The notes below the pieces were generated by a model. That model was not told where the DNA came from and did no database searches. It was given only the letters and a program-made list of their open reading frames with translations. From Mesomycoplasma conjunctivae (GTDB taxonomy: Bacteria; Bacillota_I; Bacilli_A; Mycoplasmatales; Metamycoplasmataceae), in assembly GCF_000026765.1 (NCBI RefSeq), contig NC_012806.1:186001-250000 (forward strand): a stretch of DNA of 64,000 nt, in the 5' to 3' direction. Shown here piece by piece: positions 31,879 to 44,940 of the stretch. Position 1 is the stretch's first letter; the number at the start of each line of letters is the position of its first letter. The position numbers and the translations under genes are program-made.

Positions 31879-33675
31879 ATGGATATCAAAAAAATTAGAA
31901 ACTTTGCGATCATTGCTCATATAGACCATGGAAAGTCTACATTAGCTGATCGTATTTTAGAATTTACCCAAACAATTGCAAAACGTGATTTAAAAGAACA
32001 ACACTTAGATTCAATGGAGCTTGAAAAAGAACGTGGAATTACAATCAAATTAAATGCTGTTCAAATTAATTATCAAGACTATATTTTCCATCTCATTGAT
32101 ACACCAGGACATGTTGATTTTACCTACGAAGTTTCTCGATCACTTGCGGCTACTGAAGGTGCACTACTTTTAGTTGATGCTACACAAGGAATCCAAGCAC
32201 AAACACTAGCTAATGTATACTTAGCAATGGAAAATAACCTAGAAATTATTCCAATAATCAATAAAATTGATTTGCCATCAGCAAACATTGATTTTGTGAA
32301 ACAACAAATTGAAGACATTATTGGTTTATCTACAGAAAATGCTGTTTTAGTTTCAGCAAAAAATGGTATTAACATCGAAGGCGTGCTTGAATCAATTGTT
32401 AAATTTATCCCACATCCCGAAGAAGAAAATATAACCAAACCTTTACAAGCGCTTGTCTTTGACTCCTATTTTGATATTTATCGCGGGGTAATAATTTTAG
32501 TTAGAATAGTCTCTGGAAGTATCAAAGTTGGCGATCAATTCTACTTTATGTCTAATGGTAACAAATTCCATGTTATTGAATTAGGAATTCGCAAACCTCA
32601 TGAAGTTAAAAAGGAAACACTCAACACCGGTGAAGTTGGTTGAATTGCAGCTTCAATTCGCAATGCCAAAGATGTCTCAGTTGGAGATACCATCACCCTT
32701 GTTGGTGAGCCAGCTGCTAATGCGCTACCAGGTTATAAAAAAATGATACCTGTGATGTATACAGGTTTTTATCCAACTGATTCACAAGATTATAATTTAT
32801 TGAAAGATTCGCTTGAAAAAATAGCGCTCTCTGATTCTTCAATTGTTTATGAACCTGAGTCATCAAAAGCGCTTGGTTTTGGCTTCCGCATTGGTTTTTT
32901 AGGTCTTTTACACATGGAAATTTTACAAGAGCGACTTGAGCGCGAATTTAATTTATCAATAATAGCAACTGCTCCTTCTGTTGAATTTTTAGTACACAAA
33001 ACCAACGGTGAAGTTTTAAGTATTTCCAATCCTACTTTACTACCCGATCCTTCAACAATTAGCTTTATTGAAGAACCTTATATAAGAGCAACAATTTTTC
33101 TTCCAGAAAAATATTTGGGTGCAATTATGAGTTTAGCACAAGATCGTAGAGGTATTTATGAGGATTTAGAATACGTTGATCAAAGTCGGCGTAAACTTGT
33201 TTATCAATTACCTTTATCAGAAGTAATTTTTGATTTTTTTGATAAATTAAAATCACTTTCCAAAGGTTATGCTTCTTTTGAATACGAAATTATTGGTTAC
33301 CAAGAATCCAAATTAGTTAAGTTAGATATTTTACTAAATGGACAAAAAATTGATGCCCTTTCAATGATTGTTCACAAAGATTTTGCTTATCCAAAGGCAC
33401 GAGATCTAACACAACGGCTCAAAAATATTATTCCCCGGCACTCTTTTGAAGTTCCAGTGCAAGCCGTAATTGGTTCAAAAGTTATTGCTCGTGAGACTAT
33501 TAAAGCTTATCGTAAAGATGTTACTGCCAAATTATACGGTGGTGATGTAACCCGGAGAAAAAAACTTTTAGAAAAGCAAAAAGCTGGGAAAAAAAGAATG
33601 AAATCTTTTGGTGTTGTTGAGGTTCCCCAAGAAGCTTTTTTGGCAATTTTAAAAACAGATTTTGAAGACAAATAA
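31879..33675 (+). CDS. lepA: Elongation factor 4 (LepA)
   Basis: 598 aa with one TGA Trp (32641). GTPase motifs AHIDHGKST (~13-21), DTPGHVDF (~76) and NKIDLP (~130), followed by EF-G-like domains and the LepA-specific C-terminal domain containing [22 protein letters not shown]. Back-translocating ribosomal GTPase. A TTG two codons upstream is possible, but ATG at 31879 gives the normal LepA start [18 protein letters not shown]. Confidence 0.97.
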
Positions 33676-33685
33676 AGGAAAATAC

Positions 33686-34531
33686 ATGCTTTTTCGTAAA
33701 AATAGAGATTCTAATCATTCAAACTATCCTAGCCAACCAAACAATTTTGAAAACCGAAATTATATAAGCCAAAATAATAGTTTTTATCCACAAAATCAAT
33801 CACCTTTTCAAAATGATAATTCTCAAGAGAAAAATAATTTTATTAATCGTGAGGTTCGTAAAATTTTTGGTTATGAATTATTTTTTTTACCACTCAAAAT
33901 GACTTTTTACTTCTTGGTATTATTTACTATTGTAATAGTTTCGCTACTTTGAGTTTACGGTAAACTTTCTTGACCTAATGATCGCAAATATTTTCCTTAT
34001 TTAGCCATTCCTGCTCTAGTTGGTGTGTTAATAGTATATTTAGCTATTAAAAATTTACTAGATTATTTAGCTGTCAAAAAATCTGTCAAATTTTTTCAAA
34101 AGCAATTAGAACTAAATAGTATCCACACACAAATGCCACCTATGATTCCTTGATTAGTAAGGAAAATTAATCAAAAAGATGTTAATGCGATTTGAGTAAT
34201 AGGTATCTCCTTGTTAACTACAATTATTTTAGTTGCTGTTTTTATAGCAATTACTTATTGAAAACCAACTTTCAAAATAGATAAATCCAAGGAATACATT
34301 GCTGCAATGGCTACATTTGGAGTTCTTTTCGTTTTAAGTATATTTTATAAACTTGTTCTAAAAAGAAGGATAAATAACATCGAAGCTATTTTTGGTAATA
34401 TATATCACCAGCATATTGATATTGGAAAAATACGTTTTCGTCGTCATTTAATATGAGCAATTGTGACAGTGGTTTTATTCTTACTAGTGCGTAGAATTGG
34501 TAAAAAACGTAATTTTATTAAAAGTAGGTAA
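33686..34531 (+). CDS. Multi-pass membrane protein, unknown
   Basis: 281 aa with several TGA Trp. An Asn/Gln/Ser/Pro-rich cytosolic or surface N-terminus of ~55 residues, then five or so hydrophobic helices (near 70-90, 105-120, 170-195, 210-225, 255-270) and a basic C-terminus. No family recognised. RBS AAAGGAAA, 11 bp after lepA. Confidence 0.65.
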
Positions 34532-34594
34532 AAAACTGTTTTAGTTTTTATAAAATACTCAAAATTGTAAATTTTTGTAAAAAATACCCTTAAA

Positions 34595-34624
34595 TTATCA
34601 TTTTTTTAAAAAATGGTATATAAT
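34595..34624 (+). promoter_or_regulatory. Promoter of the opp operon
   Basis: TTATCA (34595-34600) and TATAAT (34619-34624) with an 18-bp spacer, the latter preceded by TGGTA. About 230 bp lie between it and oppA, leaving a long leader. Confidence 0.55.
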
Positions 34625-34729
34625 ATTATAGAGAAATTTATTATGAAAATGAAATTATTTAATATATGAACATCCAAAAATATTTTCGTTATCAATTCCA
34701 AACACGATAGCGATTATTTTGTTATTATT

Positions 34730-34815
34730 CAGTAGTTTTATTTTTCAAACTTTTTCTAATTATTTATAAATGATTAAAATAAAAAAACTACTGAACAAAC
34801 AGTAGTTTTTTTATT
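34730..34815 (+). promoter_or_regulatory. Leader with alternative hairpins ahead of oppA (attenuator-like)
   Basis: CAGTAGTTTTA (34730-34740) and CAGTAGTTTTTTTA (34800-34812) are near-copies. Both can pair with the single AAAAAAACTACTG (34781-34793). Pairing with the downstream copy (6-nt loop, T7) makes a terminator. Pairing with the upstream copy would prevent it. A 14-codon frame starting ATGAACATCCAAAAATA near 34666 lies just upstream and could be a leader peptide. Regulation is inferred from the sequence only. Confidence 0.55.
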
Positions 34816-34853
34816 TTAAAGATAAATTTAATCAACGTAAAAAAGGAAGGAAT

Positions 34854-37721
34854 ATGAATAAAATAGTAAGAAAATTATCTATAGGTTCTATAGTTACTGT
34901 TAGTCAGGTAGCACTTTTTGTCTCTTGCGCTATTCAACCAGCTTGGCAAAGACAAGAACTAAATAGTAATATTGATGCTGCCACTAGTTCGCCAAATGCC
35001 TTTGCTACAGTTTCAAATTTTTTTACCAATCCATCAACTATACAAATTTATTATACTACCCCATTTTTAATTCAAACAGTTAATGAAGGACAACTTGATA
35101 TTCAAGCTGAGGGTTTTGATGAAGATAGCAAAAATAAAAAAGATAAAAGTAATATCTATAAAATAAAACGACCTTCATATGAATATGACAGCCTTGTTAG
35201 TGCTAAAGCAATTGTGTTGACTGATAAAGAAGGTAATGAATTTATTTTTGATAATGATAAGCATGAAAAAGGTTACTTGCCAGAAAACAGCAATTCTGAA
35301 GGTTTAACAGTTAGATTAACTTCAGATGATAAAAGAAGTATCAATAGTCTTTTTTTTCGTGAAACTCTTGATAAGGCTGTAAAAGTCCAATTATTTATAA
35401 AAGATAATATTTTTTGAACTGATTATAAAGGTGAATTAACTAAATATCCAGTTTTAGCAAAAGACTATTATTATGGTTATAAATGACAAAGACTTTTAGA
35501 TAAAAGATATCGTGCAGCAAATGGTGGAGGGTCAAAAATTGATGATGAAGCCAAAGATAAAACACCTAATTTAGATCCAAAATCAAGATATTTTGATACC
35601 ACAGTTAATAACTTTTATCTTTTTGATCTTTTTGGTCTTGATGTTAAAGATTTTGATAATGAAACACAATTTTTACAAAAATATCAAGGTAAAAATAAAG
35701 AATTATTTGATCAAGAAGCAATAACCTTTCACCAAGATAGTAGTAAAGGGCAAACATTTTTTGGAGCATTTTTTGATAAACTCATCATGTCTGGTACTTT
35801 TCAAGCTATGCCTTCTACCTTTGTTGATGAAAGAGTAGCAAGTTTGACAAAAAATAATTCTCAGGGTCAACCTTCTGGAATTTATGGTGAAACAGGTGAA
35901 GCGCTCCGTTTTGGTTTTTACTGATATGGTGCCGATTTTAAAAAAGATCTTTTATTTAATTCGCCTTATGTCCTCAATCATTGAGATACTCATCGTAAAA
36001 CCTATTTTATCAATGAACACTATCCTAGAAGTAATTGAAAAGAAAGACTACCTTATGTGTATAAAAAAATAAATTTTCTTTATTCTAAATATAGTAGCCC
36101 TTCTGCTTTTACTAACTCACAATTTAATTCATTTCGTGAACAAACAATTCCATCTGTTAGTTTTGACACCTTAAATGATGCTCAGAAAAATTTGGTAGCA
36201 TCCAATCGTGAGGAATTTGGATGACGACTAACTCAAGTTAATAAGACAAACGCAGTTAATAACTCTTATTTTTTAACATTAGTTCCTGGATCATTGAAAC
36301 AAAATTTTCGACCAGAAGTAGGAATTACTGTTGATGATAATTACTATCCTTACAACGATAATTATGCTAAATTAATGTTTGGTGCTTCAAGATCTGAATT
36401 GGCAAAAGGAAATGTACAAGTAGTTAAACATATTAGTTCAGGAGTTGGTCTTCAATTTCGGCAAATAATTACAAATGCTTGAAATTTATATACAGCTGCG
36501 CAAACTCAAACCAGCCAATCACAAGCTTGAGCAAATTTTGTTGCCCCAGACAACAAAATTAGTACAAAAGCTAATTCAAAAACCCCACGCGACTTTTATT
36601 TGCAAGTCAATACTACTAAATTAGTTGATAGTCAAGGAAATGTTTATTATACCAAAGATCCTGAAACTGAAAAGCAACAAAACTTTAGAAATTTAAACAG
36701 TGCAGAAGAACAATACAAAGCACCAAATTATAACGTTTTACAAGCAAAAATGAAGGAAATTCTTGATAAATTCTATCAGGAAAATAATTTAAGTCCAACA
36801 GACAAAGTTGAATGAAGTTTGCTTAGCTGATTTATAAATGCTAATCAAAGAGAAATTGCCGCTATTACAAATGCAGCCAAAGCTATCAATGATTTAGATC
36901 CAAGACTTAATTTAAAAGTTACTTGACCTTTTACTAATCTAACTCGTCGTATTAACTATATTATAACTGGAACTGGACCCTTATCTTTTGGTGGTTGAAA
37001 CTATGATTACGATGGAATTGGAACAGCACTTGATGGCCGTGTTCAAATTAATGGAGTAGGTTATGCAATGCTTTCAGTTTTTGATGCTCAAGGCCCAGAT
37101 TCTAACTTAGCTAAATCATATCCAGAAATTTATCGCTATTCACAAGCTGCTAAAAAATTCTTTACTCCTTTTGCACAAAAAGGTTACATTCGTGATTTTA
37201 GTGAATGACAAAATGCTACAAATGCTCCCGATTATGGGGCAGATAATCAACACTTAGACCCAGATATGACTAACTTTTTTATTGGTTCAGTTATTGAAGA
37301 AGACAATCCTGATAAACCAGGTGAAAAGCGCAAAGTTTGAAAAAGTTTTACAGATCAAATTAATTCTAAGTTGGCTCCCGGACAACAAGAAGCATCATTT
37401 GATTTTGGTGCTCAGTCAGCTTCATTTAACTTACAATATCAAGAAACACATACTGATGAACAACTAGTTGCTTTGGTATCCGAGCTTAATTCTATTTTTA
37501 CAACCGGACTAACAGATCAAATTAGTGTGCCTTCAAAACAACCAGTAGTTGTACTTTTCAATCCTAACATTGAGAGCCCTTATACAGATGCTTATAACTT
37601 TATTCCAACTGATATGCTCGAGATTATTCCATTGAGAAAAAAAGCTATAAAAACAAAGGAAGCACAAGCAAATCAACAATTTGGTTTAGAGTCAAATACT
37701 AACAATAAAGGAGATAAATAA
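34854..37721 (+). CDS. oppA: Oligopeptide-binding lipoprotein OppA
   Basis: 955 aa with many TGA Trp. Lipobox LFVSC with Cys25, so anchored on the outer face of the membrane. The size matches the large mycoplasma OppA (P100-type) rather than the ~550-aa bacterial form. Position first in oppABCDF, with AAGGAAGG before the ATG. The fold of the substrate-binding family is supported by the region GTGPLSFGGWNYDYDGIG near the C-terminal third. Captures peptides for import through OppBCDF. Ends 1 bp overlapping the oppB start codon. Confidence 0.9.
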
Positions 37722-38773
37722 TGCCCTGATCTTATTTTATAAAAAGAATATTTTTAGCACTACTCACTTTTATTGCCATCTATGTTATTGTTTATTTATT
37801 AATTGCTAGTTTTTCACCAGATCCTTTTTCTGCAACTCTTGAAAGCGGTAAGAAATCTGATGGTAGCCAAGCTGCTAAACTAGCAGAATTACATGCTCGT
37901 TACTTTTTTGATAAAAGTCCTATTGTACGTTTAGGAATTTATACAGCTAATATGTTCAAGGGTGATTTTGGTCCAATTTATAAAACTGGTGAGACTAATG
38001 CGATTCCTAATTTATTTTTTTCACCACTTCGTTATACTATTTTAGTTTCACTACCTTCTTTTATTTTAAGCTCAATTATTGGTGTAACCCTTGGAATTGT
38101 TGCTGCCTACCGTCGTGATCGTTTAGAAGATGCAGCTATTTCTGGTTTTTCAACCTTCTTTGTTGCAATTCCTTCCTTTGTTTTAGCACCTTTTATAGTT
38201 TTCATCGCTATCAAATTAGGACTTCCTTTTGAATTTAAGGATCCTGCAACTTATGGAGCTGCTGTTACTGCAACTTCATTGATTCCACCAATTTTTGTTT
38301 TTACAATTACTTCAATTCCTGGTTATGTTTTCCTTGTGAGAAACCAAGTAATTACCGTTTTATCTTCAGATTATGTTCTAATTGCTAAGTCAAAAGGACT
38401 CTCAGCAGTTGCAATTTTTTTCAAATATGTCTTTCGAAATAGCTCAATTCCACTTGTTAGAGTATTATTATTTTCTTATGTTGGCTTACTATCTGGATCT
38501 ATCATCCTAGAACAATTTTTCAGAATTCCAGGATCTTCTAGTATTTTGGTAGGTGCTGCCTTTGATGGTGAGATAAATATTTCAATGTTTTCCATTATTT
38601 TCTTTACCTCACTAGCTTTAATTGTCAATATTTTAGGTGATATGACATATGTTGTTATGGATCCAAGAATTACCTTTGGAGCGCAAAGTCAAACTAATTA
38701 TCTTGCTAAATTTAAACATTGAAGATCAAGAAAACTAAAGGAGAAAAAAACTAATGACACCTCAAGAATTTAA
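37721..38773 (+). CDS. oppB: Oligopeptide ABC transporter permease OppB
   Basis: 350 aa with TGA Trp at codon 3 and near the C-terminus. N-terminal helix SYFIKRIFLALLTFIAIYVI, then the periplasmic-type loop, and five further helices. The EAA loop that contacts the ATPases is LIAKSKGLSAVAIFFKYVFRNSS. Ends in a basic tail and overlaps oppC by 20 bp. Confidence 0.93.
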
Positions 38774-39908
38774 TGAAAAATATAGACTTACTCAAAAACA
38801 AGTTGAGCTTTTAAAAAGAGTTGACAATCAAAATGAGTCTTATCAAGTTACAGGTAAAATTGTTGAGTTATGAAAAGATACAATTAAAAAATTTTTTAAA
38901 TCTCCAATTTCACTAATTTCTACTATTATTCTAACAATTTTGATATTAGTAGCAATTTTTACATTAATTTTTAGTCCTTATGATCCTTCTAAACCGATCT
39001 CTGAGGCTGATCCTTCCTTGGTTTATGAGCAACTTCCAAGTGGTTATGGAGCAATTAAATTAACAATTACTAGCGATGTTTTAGAAAAAATTCGTCTTTA
39101 TGAGCAAGACAACAATGTCACTTTAATTCAAGGTGAGACTAATGAGTTGTTTCCCAATCGTTGAGAAGTTATTATCAACCCTTATCAAGTAATGAGTGTG
39201 CTTGATAACAATAAAACTTTCATTAGTGTGATCGGAACTGATCAATTTGGTCGTGATATTTGATTAAGAACTTGACAAGGAACATTAAATGCGCTTGGAA
39301 TTGCTCTGATCATTGCAACTATTCAATTTATCATTGGGGTAATCTTAGGTACCTATCTAGGTTTCCACATTGGAACATGAATCGATAATATTGTCTTAAG
39401 AATTATTGATATTTTTGGTTCACTACCTTGAATTATTTTATTTATTATTTTCATTGCTATTTGAGGACCTACTACCATAGTTTTAATTCTTCTTTTGTCA
39501 TTGACCGGTTGAACAGGGCCAACTTATGGTGCACGACTTTATACAGTTATTGTCAAAGATCAAGAATTTGTCTATGCAGCTAAAGTTATTGGAGCTAGCA
39601 AATTCAGACAAATTTATGCCCACATTCTACCAAACATTTTAGGAAAACTACTCTCATCATATGTTGGTAGCATTTTCTCTTCAATTTCCGTGATTGCCGG
39701 TTTAGCTTTTCTTGGTTTTATAAAAGAAAGTGCTGACTCTTCTGCTAACTTAGGTCTTATTATTAACTCATCAGTTTCACTGGCGGAAAAAAATGTATGA
39801 GCATTACTGTTTCCTTCAATTATCTTAGTTATTTTAGCAATTACTAGCCAATTTATTGCAAACGGAATTCACGATTCACTTGATCCAAGAGTTGGGGGTC
39901 GTAAATAA
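38754..39908 (+). CDS. oppC: Oligopeptide ABC transporter permease OppC
   Basis: 384 aa with many TGA Trp. A cytosolic N-terminus of ~60 residues, a first helix, an unusually long outside loop (~120 residues), then GTDQFGRDIWLRTW, which is the OppC signature, and the EAA loop YAAKVIGASKFRQIYAHILPN. Partner of OppB. GGAG site; stop overlaps oppD. Confidence 0.93.
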
Positions 39909-40945
39909 TGAATGATAAAATCTTAAATGTAAAAAACTTACGTGTTAAGTTTAGAACTGGGCACCGTGAGTATCTAGAAATCATTCGTGGTGTTAATCTT
40001 AGCATTCGTCGTGGACAAATTATTGCCCTAGTTGGTGAGTCAGGATCAGGAAAATCGGTGACTTCAAAATCGCTTTTAGGTATTAATGCTTTTGCCAAAA
40101 CTACAAGTGATGCTATGTTAATTGATGGCATTGATGCCAGCAAGTTTGAAAAAGATCGTCAATGAAGAACAATTCGTGGTAAAAAAATTGGCTACATTCC
40201 TCAAGATCCACTTGTGGCACTCAATCCAACTAGAACAATTGGAAAACAACTTTTAGACTCGCTCAAAAACGATAAACGCTTTAAAAATAAACAAGAAAAG
40301 AAAGAATATCTTATTAATTTATTAGAATCTTTTGGTATTAGTGAAGCACAAGCACGCTTTAATTCTTACCCTCACACCCTCTCTGGTGGACAAAAACAAA
40401 GGGTAGTAATTGCCATGGTCATTGCAGCTCAACCTTCAATAATTATTGCTGATGAGCCAACAACTGCACTTGATCCAACTGTGCAATCTTCAGTTTTAGC
40501 ACTTTTAAATGATATTCGAATTAAACACAATATTTCAATTATTTTTATTTCTCATAACATTTCAATTGTTGCAAAGTTCTGTGATTATATTTATGTGATG
40601 TATTCAGGAAAAGTTATTGAAAAAGGAACAAGACAAGACATTTTTACCGATCCAAGGCACCCATATACTTGAGCGCTGATTTCAGCAATTCCGGAAACCT
40701 CAAGTGATGAAGCTTTATATACAATTAGTGGAAATCCACCAGATATGAAAAACTTAACATCTGGCGATCCTTTTGCACCAAGAAATGATTTTGCTCTCGC
40801 ACTTGATTTTGAAAAAGAGCCACCTTTAATTCAAATTTCAAAAACACATTATGCAGCAACTTGATTGCTTCACCCTGAGGCACCAAAAGTGGAATTAAAT
40901 CAAGAAGTTAAAACTAGAATCAAACTATTTAAGGAAGTTTTATAA
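39908..40945 (+). CDS. oppD: Oligopeptide ABC transporter ATPase OppD
   Basis: 345 aa with TGA Trp. Walker A GESGSGKS near 44-51, Q-loop YIPQDPLVALNP, signature LSGGQKQRVVIAM near 160, Walker B IIIADEPTTALD, H-loop ISHNISIV, and the OppD C-terminal region after RHPYTWALI. Powers peptide uptake together with OppF. Overlaps oppF by 1 bp. Confidence 0.95.
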
Positions 40946-43281
40946 TGGAAATTGCATTACAAACTAAAAAGTTAGAAAAATATTTTAGTCACAAATCTAA
41001 TATAGTAAAAGCTGTCGATGGTATTGATATTAGTCTAAAGACCGGTCAGGTTCTAGGTATTATTGGTGAGTCAGGTTCAGGAAAAACAACAATTGGGCGT
41101 TGTTTAGTGCGATTATATGAAAATTATGGTGGGCAAGTCCAATTATTAAATGAGGTAATCTCTGGTAAAAAACTTTCCAAAAAGCAAAATTTATTTTTGC
41201 GCAAAAATATGCAAATGATTTTCCAAGATCCTTTTTCATCTTTAAATGGACAAAAAAACATCTATGCAATTTTAAAAGAAACCTTAATAATCAACGGAAT
41301 TATCAAAAATAAGATGGATGATATTTTTGCTGATTGATCAGATGTTGTTTTCCACTTCCAGCATTCATTAGAGGGCAAATATCTTGAAGTTGAAGAGCAA
41401 ATGTGATTATTTTGAATGGAAAATTTTCAAAAGTTTGCCAAATATTGACAAGAGAGAATTTTAGAAATTAAAAACTTTGATGCAAACAGTTCTATTTTTG
41501 CAACTGAATCTAATGTTAATGATTTTTTCAATGAATACTTTTTATATTTAGAACGTAAACAAAAGCTTTTGGCTTCCAACTATAATTTTGGTTACAAAAA
41601 TGTTTCTGAATTATATAACTTTTTTTATAATAAACAAAAAGACTACCGCAGTGGTTCACAAAGTAAAATTGAACTCTCTTATCGTCAAGCAGAACAAATG
41701 TTAAAAACTTTTGAAAAATCAATAGAAAAAAATAAATCTTTTTACTATAAAGAAATTAACCAAGCTTTTTCTTCAATTAAAGACGAAATACAAAAAGAAC
41801 AAGCTAAATTTAATAATCAAAGCAATTTAATTAATTCTTATATTTTGCAATACAAGTATGAATATAAAATTAATAATAATCATGCGCTTATGAGTAATGA
41901 AATTAAAAGGTATTCTTTCTATAAAAAACAAGCAATTATTTACCAAGCAATTGTTGATTTATTAACAAAAAATACAATTATTTTTAAACAAAAAAATCGT
42001 TTTGCTTTTTTAGAATCTAATGATATTGAAAAATTAATTGATATTATCAATAATTTTAAGAATAAAGTATTGAACAAATATGAAAATGTATTAATAAGTT
42101 CAAATCCTAAAGAAAATCAGACTACAATTTTTGATTTTAAAGCTATTATTGACAAAGAAATTAAAACTCTTAATTTTCAAAGATTTATTGAAACTGCTGA
42201 TAAAAACAAAGATCTTTATTATCAAAAAGTTAATTTTAAATCTCGCTTTCTTGTTTTTAAATATAAGTTAGTGATAAATAAAAACAGACGTGAAATAACA
42301 CAAGATGAGCTTAATACTAAACAACAACTAGAAGCTAATTTCAAAGAAAAAAAAGCAGTCTACGATCAAGATAAAAATTATTTTATTACTAGATATGTTG
42401 TTTGAAAAAATGAACAGAATTTAAAGATAAAATCCTTAAAAGAAGAATATAATAAATATTTTGAACAAATTAAGCAATTAGATAAAGAAATTCTCCAAAT
42501 ACACAATCAGTTTATTTCGATTTTAAAATCTAAAAATGATTTTAAAGATTTAGTTATTGGTTTTAAACATAAATTTAGTGAGAAAAATTTTGTAATTAAA
42601 TCATCAATGATTGAAAAGCAAAATTTAAATAAAGTCTATAGAAATATACAACTTTTTTATGGTATTAAAAGACTACCTTCATTAATTTTATTAAAAAGAT
42701 ACATTAAAAAATTTATTCTTAGTGAACTAATTTATGAAGCGCTCGAAAATGTTGGACTATTGAGATCTTTTGCATATCGTTACCCACATGAGTTCTCTGG
42801 TGGTCAAAGACAAAGAATTGCTATTGCTCGCGCTTTAATTGTTGAACCAAAAGTTATAATTGCTGATGAGCCAATTGCTTCCCTTGATATTTCTATTCAA
42901 GCACAAATTATTAACTTGCTAAAAAAATTGGTAAATGAAAAAAATCTTTCTCTCATTTTCATTGCTCACGACTTATCAGTTGTGGAATATATAGCCGATG
43001 AAGTTGCAATTATTCATGCTGGAAAGATTGTGGAAAAAGGAACAACAAAAGATATCTATAACAATCCAATCCATCCTTATACCATTAATTTATTAAATTC
43101 AATTCCTAAGATTTCAAATGCACATATTCCTTTTAAATCAACTTTATTTGATAATAAATATTTATTAGATCAAGCATTTCCAAATATAATTCAAGAAGTT
43201 CAAGTTAGTGAAAATCACTTTGTTTATGGCACAGAAAGACAGGTCAAAGTTTGGCAACACCAAGCTAGAAAAAATGTCTAG
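40945..43281 (+). CDS. oppF: Oligopeptide ABC transporter ATPase OppF with ~450-aa insertion
   Basis: 778 aa, more than twice the usual ~330. Walker A GESGSGKTT is near residue 42 and the Q-loop MIFQDPFSSLNG near 92. A ~450-residue Lys/Asn/Glu/Phe-rich, largely helical insertion follows, and then the signature FSGGQRQRIAIARAL near 616, Walker B VIIADEPIASLD and H-loop FIAHDLSVV. The insertion lies between the Q-loop and the signature helices, so the ATPase core can still form. Large OppF proteins are known in mycoplasmas. The insertion has no family I recognise. Confidence 0.92.
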
Positions 43282-43693
43282 ATTTCTTAATTTTTATAAT
43301 CACAAAATAAAACGAAACTTTGGTTTTGGTGCTATTTTTGCGATCATTTTTTGATCGCTTTTATTATTTATTTTATTTTTATTATTAGTATTTTTAAAGA
43401 AACACACTTGATATAACGCACTTTCTGTGGTCGCTGTTATTCTAATTGCAATTAGTCTTTTGGCTACAGTTGTGAGACTTGGACTTTTTAGTTCTTATTC
43501 TTTTTCTTATAATAGTTCAAATTTAAGATCAACGAGAAAATTAAAAAACACAACCAATCCTAAATTACAAGGACAACCTTTAAGTTCTCAGGAATTAAAA
43601 GATAAAAAAAAGCAAAAATCACTGATACCAATTCTTTTAGGTTTTACAATTGGTGTGATTTTGCTTATTGTAAGTTTACCTTTTATTTTTTAG
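43274..43693 (+). CDS. Small membrane protein at the end of the opp operon
   Basis: 139 aa with two TGA Trp. Helices at about 17-40, 48-65 and 115-138, with a basic, Ser/Asn-rich loop between the second and third. Its ATG overlaps the oppF stop by 8 bp, so it is the last gene of the operon. No family recognised; may assist the transporter, which is a guess. Confidence 0.65.
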
Positions 43694-43818
43694 TTTGCAA
43701 ATGGATGTTATAGTGTTAAGTTATAAAAAATGTGTTTATAAATTTTTGAATATTAACACTAAATAACTCTTTAACTACAAGGTATAAAAATTAAATTGTG
43801 TAAATAAAAAGATAGATT

Positions 43819-44772
43819 TTATTGAGTTAAAATTTCTCATATTCCTTTTGTATTATTTCATTTAATTATTTGATGTTCACCCTTGCGTCTTAGAAGTTCT
43901 AAATTTCTTTCGCCATCTTTTCCTGAAACTTTATATTTATCACTAATTTGTTTTGCTAATTTCTTTTTTGTGGTTTTTCCACCCACTTCTGTGACTCATT
44001 GTTTAACACTTGTTTTCAAGTCTTCAATATCAATAGTACTTTCCCAAGCTACTTTTCTTCCTGAGTTTTTTCTTTCTTTACTTTTAGTTTCATTTTGGTT
44101 ATCTTTTTTTGTTTTACTTTTTTTTGTTGTTCCTTTCGCTTTTTTCTTTTTTTGTTTTTTCTTTTCTTCTTCTTTATTTGCCTCTTGCTGTTGTTTTTGT
44201 TTTTTTGCAATTCTTGGTGATTTTCTAAGTGTTTGGGTAGTATCGGTTTGAGCGTATTGTGTACTTTTTGAATCTTCAGATGGTGTATATGACCACTCAA
44301 GTGTTTTCTCTCCCAGATAACCTACTGGTAAGCTTTCTTTGTCAAAAAATATTGGATATAATTCCTCTTGACTTTTAAACCCATAAAAACTTAGAGTATT
44401 TGTAAAAAGCCTTTCTCTTAACTCTCTATCAAGACGCTCATTTGCAGTTTCTACTTTTGCTTTTGGTGCTTCTTTGGAATCTACACTTTTGGCATCTTCT
44501 GTTTGTTTTTCTTGTTTGTTTTTGCTCTCTTGTTGGTTTGTAGATTCTACCTGTGGTTTGGTTGGCTGATCTACTTGTGGATCTTTACTTTCTTGGTTAG
44601 TACCTTCTTGTTCTGCTTCCTGAAAATTTGTTGCTTGAATCAAACTAGTAGATTTGTGTTCTACTAATTTCCTCGCTGCAATATTTGATTTTTGAATACC
44701 AAAAAATAAACCTAATCCAAGCGCTATTGTCCCACCTAAAATAGCTGAAATTAGTTTTAATTTTCTTTTCAT
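43819..44772 (-). CDS. Lys/Gln-rich anchored protein with shared C-terminal domain (left flank)
   Basis: 317 aa with TGA as Trp. The N-terminal anchor KLISAILGGTIALGLGLFFGI is followed by a Gln/Glu/Lys/Ser-rich region, a stretch with RLDRELRERLFTNTLSFYGF, then a highly basic low-complexity part (KKKKQKKKKAKGTTKKSKTKK) and a ~65-residue C-terminal domain starting IDIEDLKTSVKQW and ending GIWEILTQ. The same domain, with the same spacing and ending, closes the protein at 51022-51720 (minus). The two bracket the lanthipeptide-like genes. RBS AAGGAGGA. Likely outside the membrane. Function unknown. Confidence 0.7.
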
Positions 44773-44940
44773 TTTCCTCCTTGTTAAATTTATCTTTTTT
44801 AAAATTATAATTTATTATAACATTAAAAAACAAAGGGCTAATTCTTGTGTGCTGCTAAAAAATTATTTTTCCTTTATTTTTATAGGTTTTTTAGCAAAAA
44901 AATTTTTTAAAAAATAATTAAAAAGATAGAGGAGGTTATT

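Noticed and set aside
43883-44251. 122-codon plus-strand frame with Phe/Ser-rich sequence
   Set aside because: It is the complement of the Lys-rich low-complexity gene on the minus strand.
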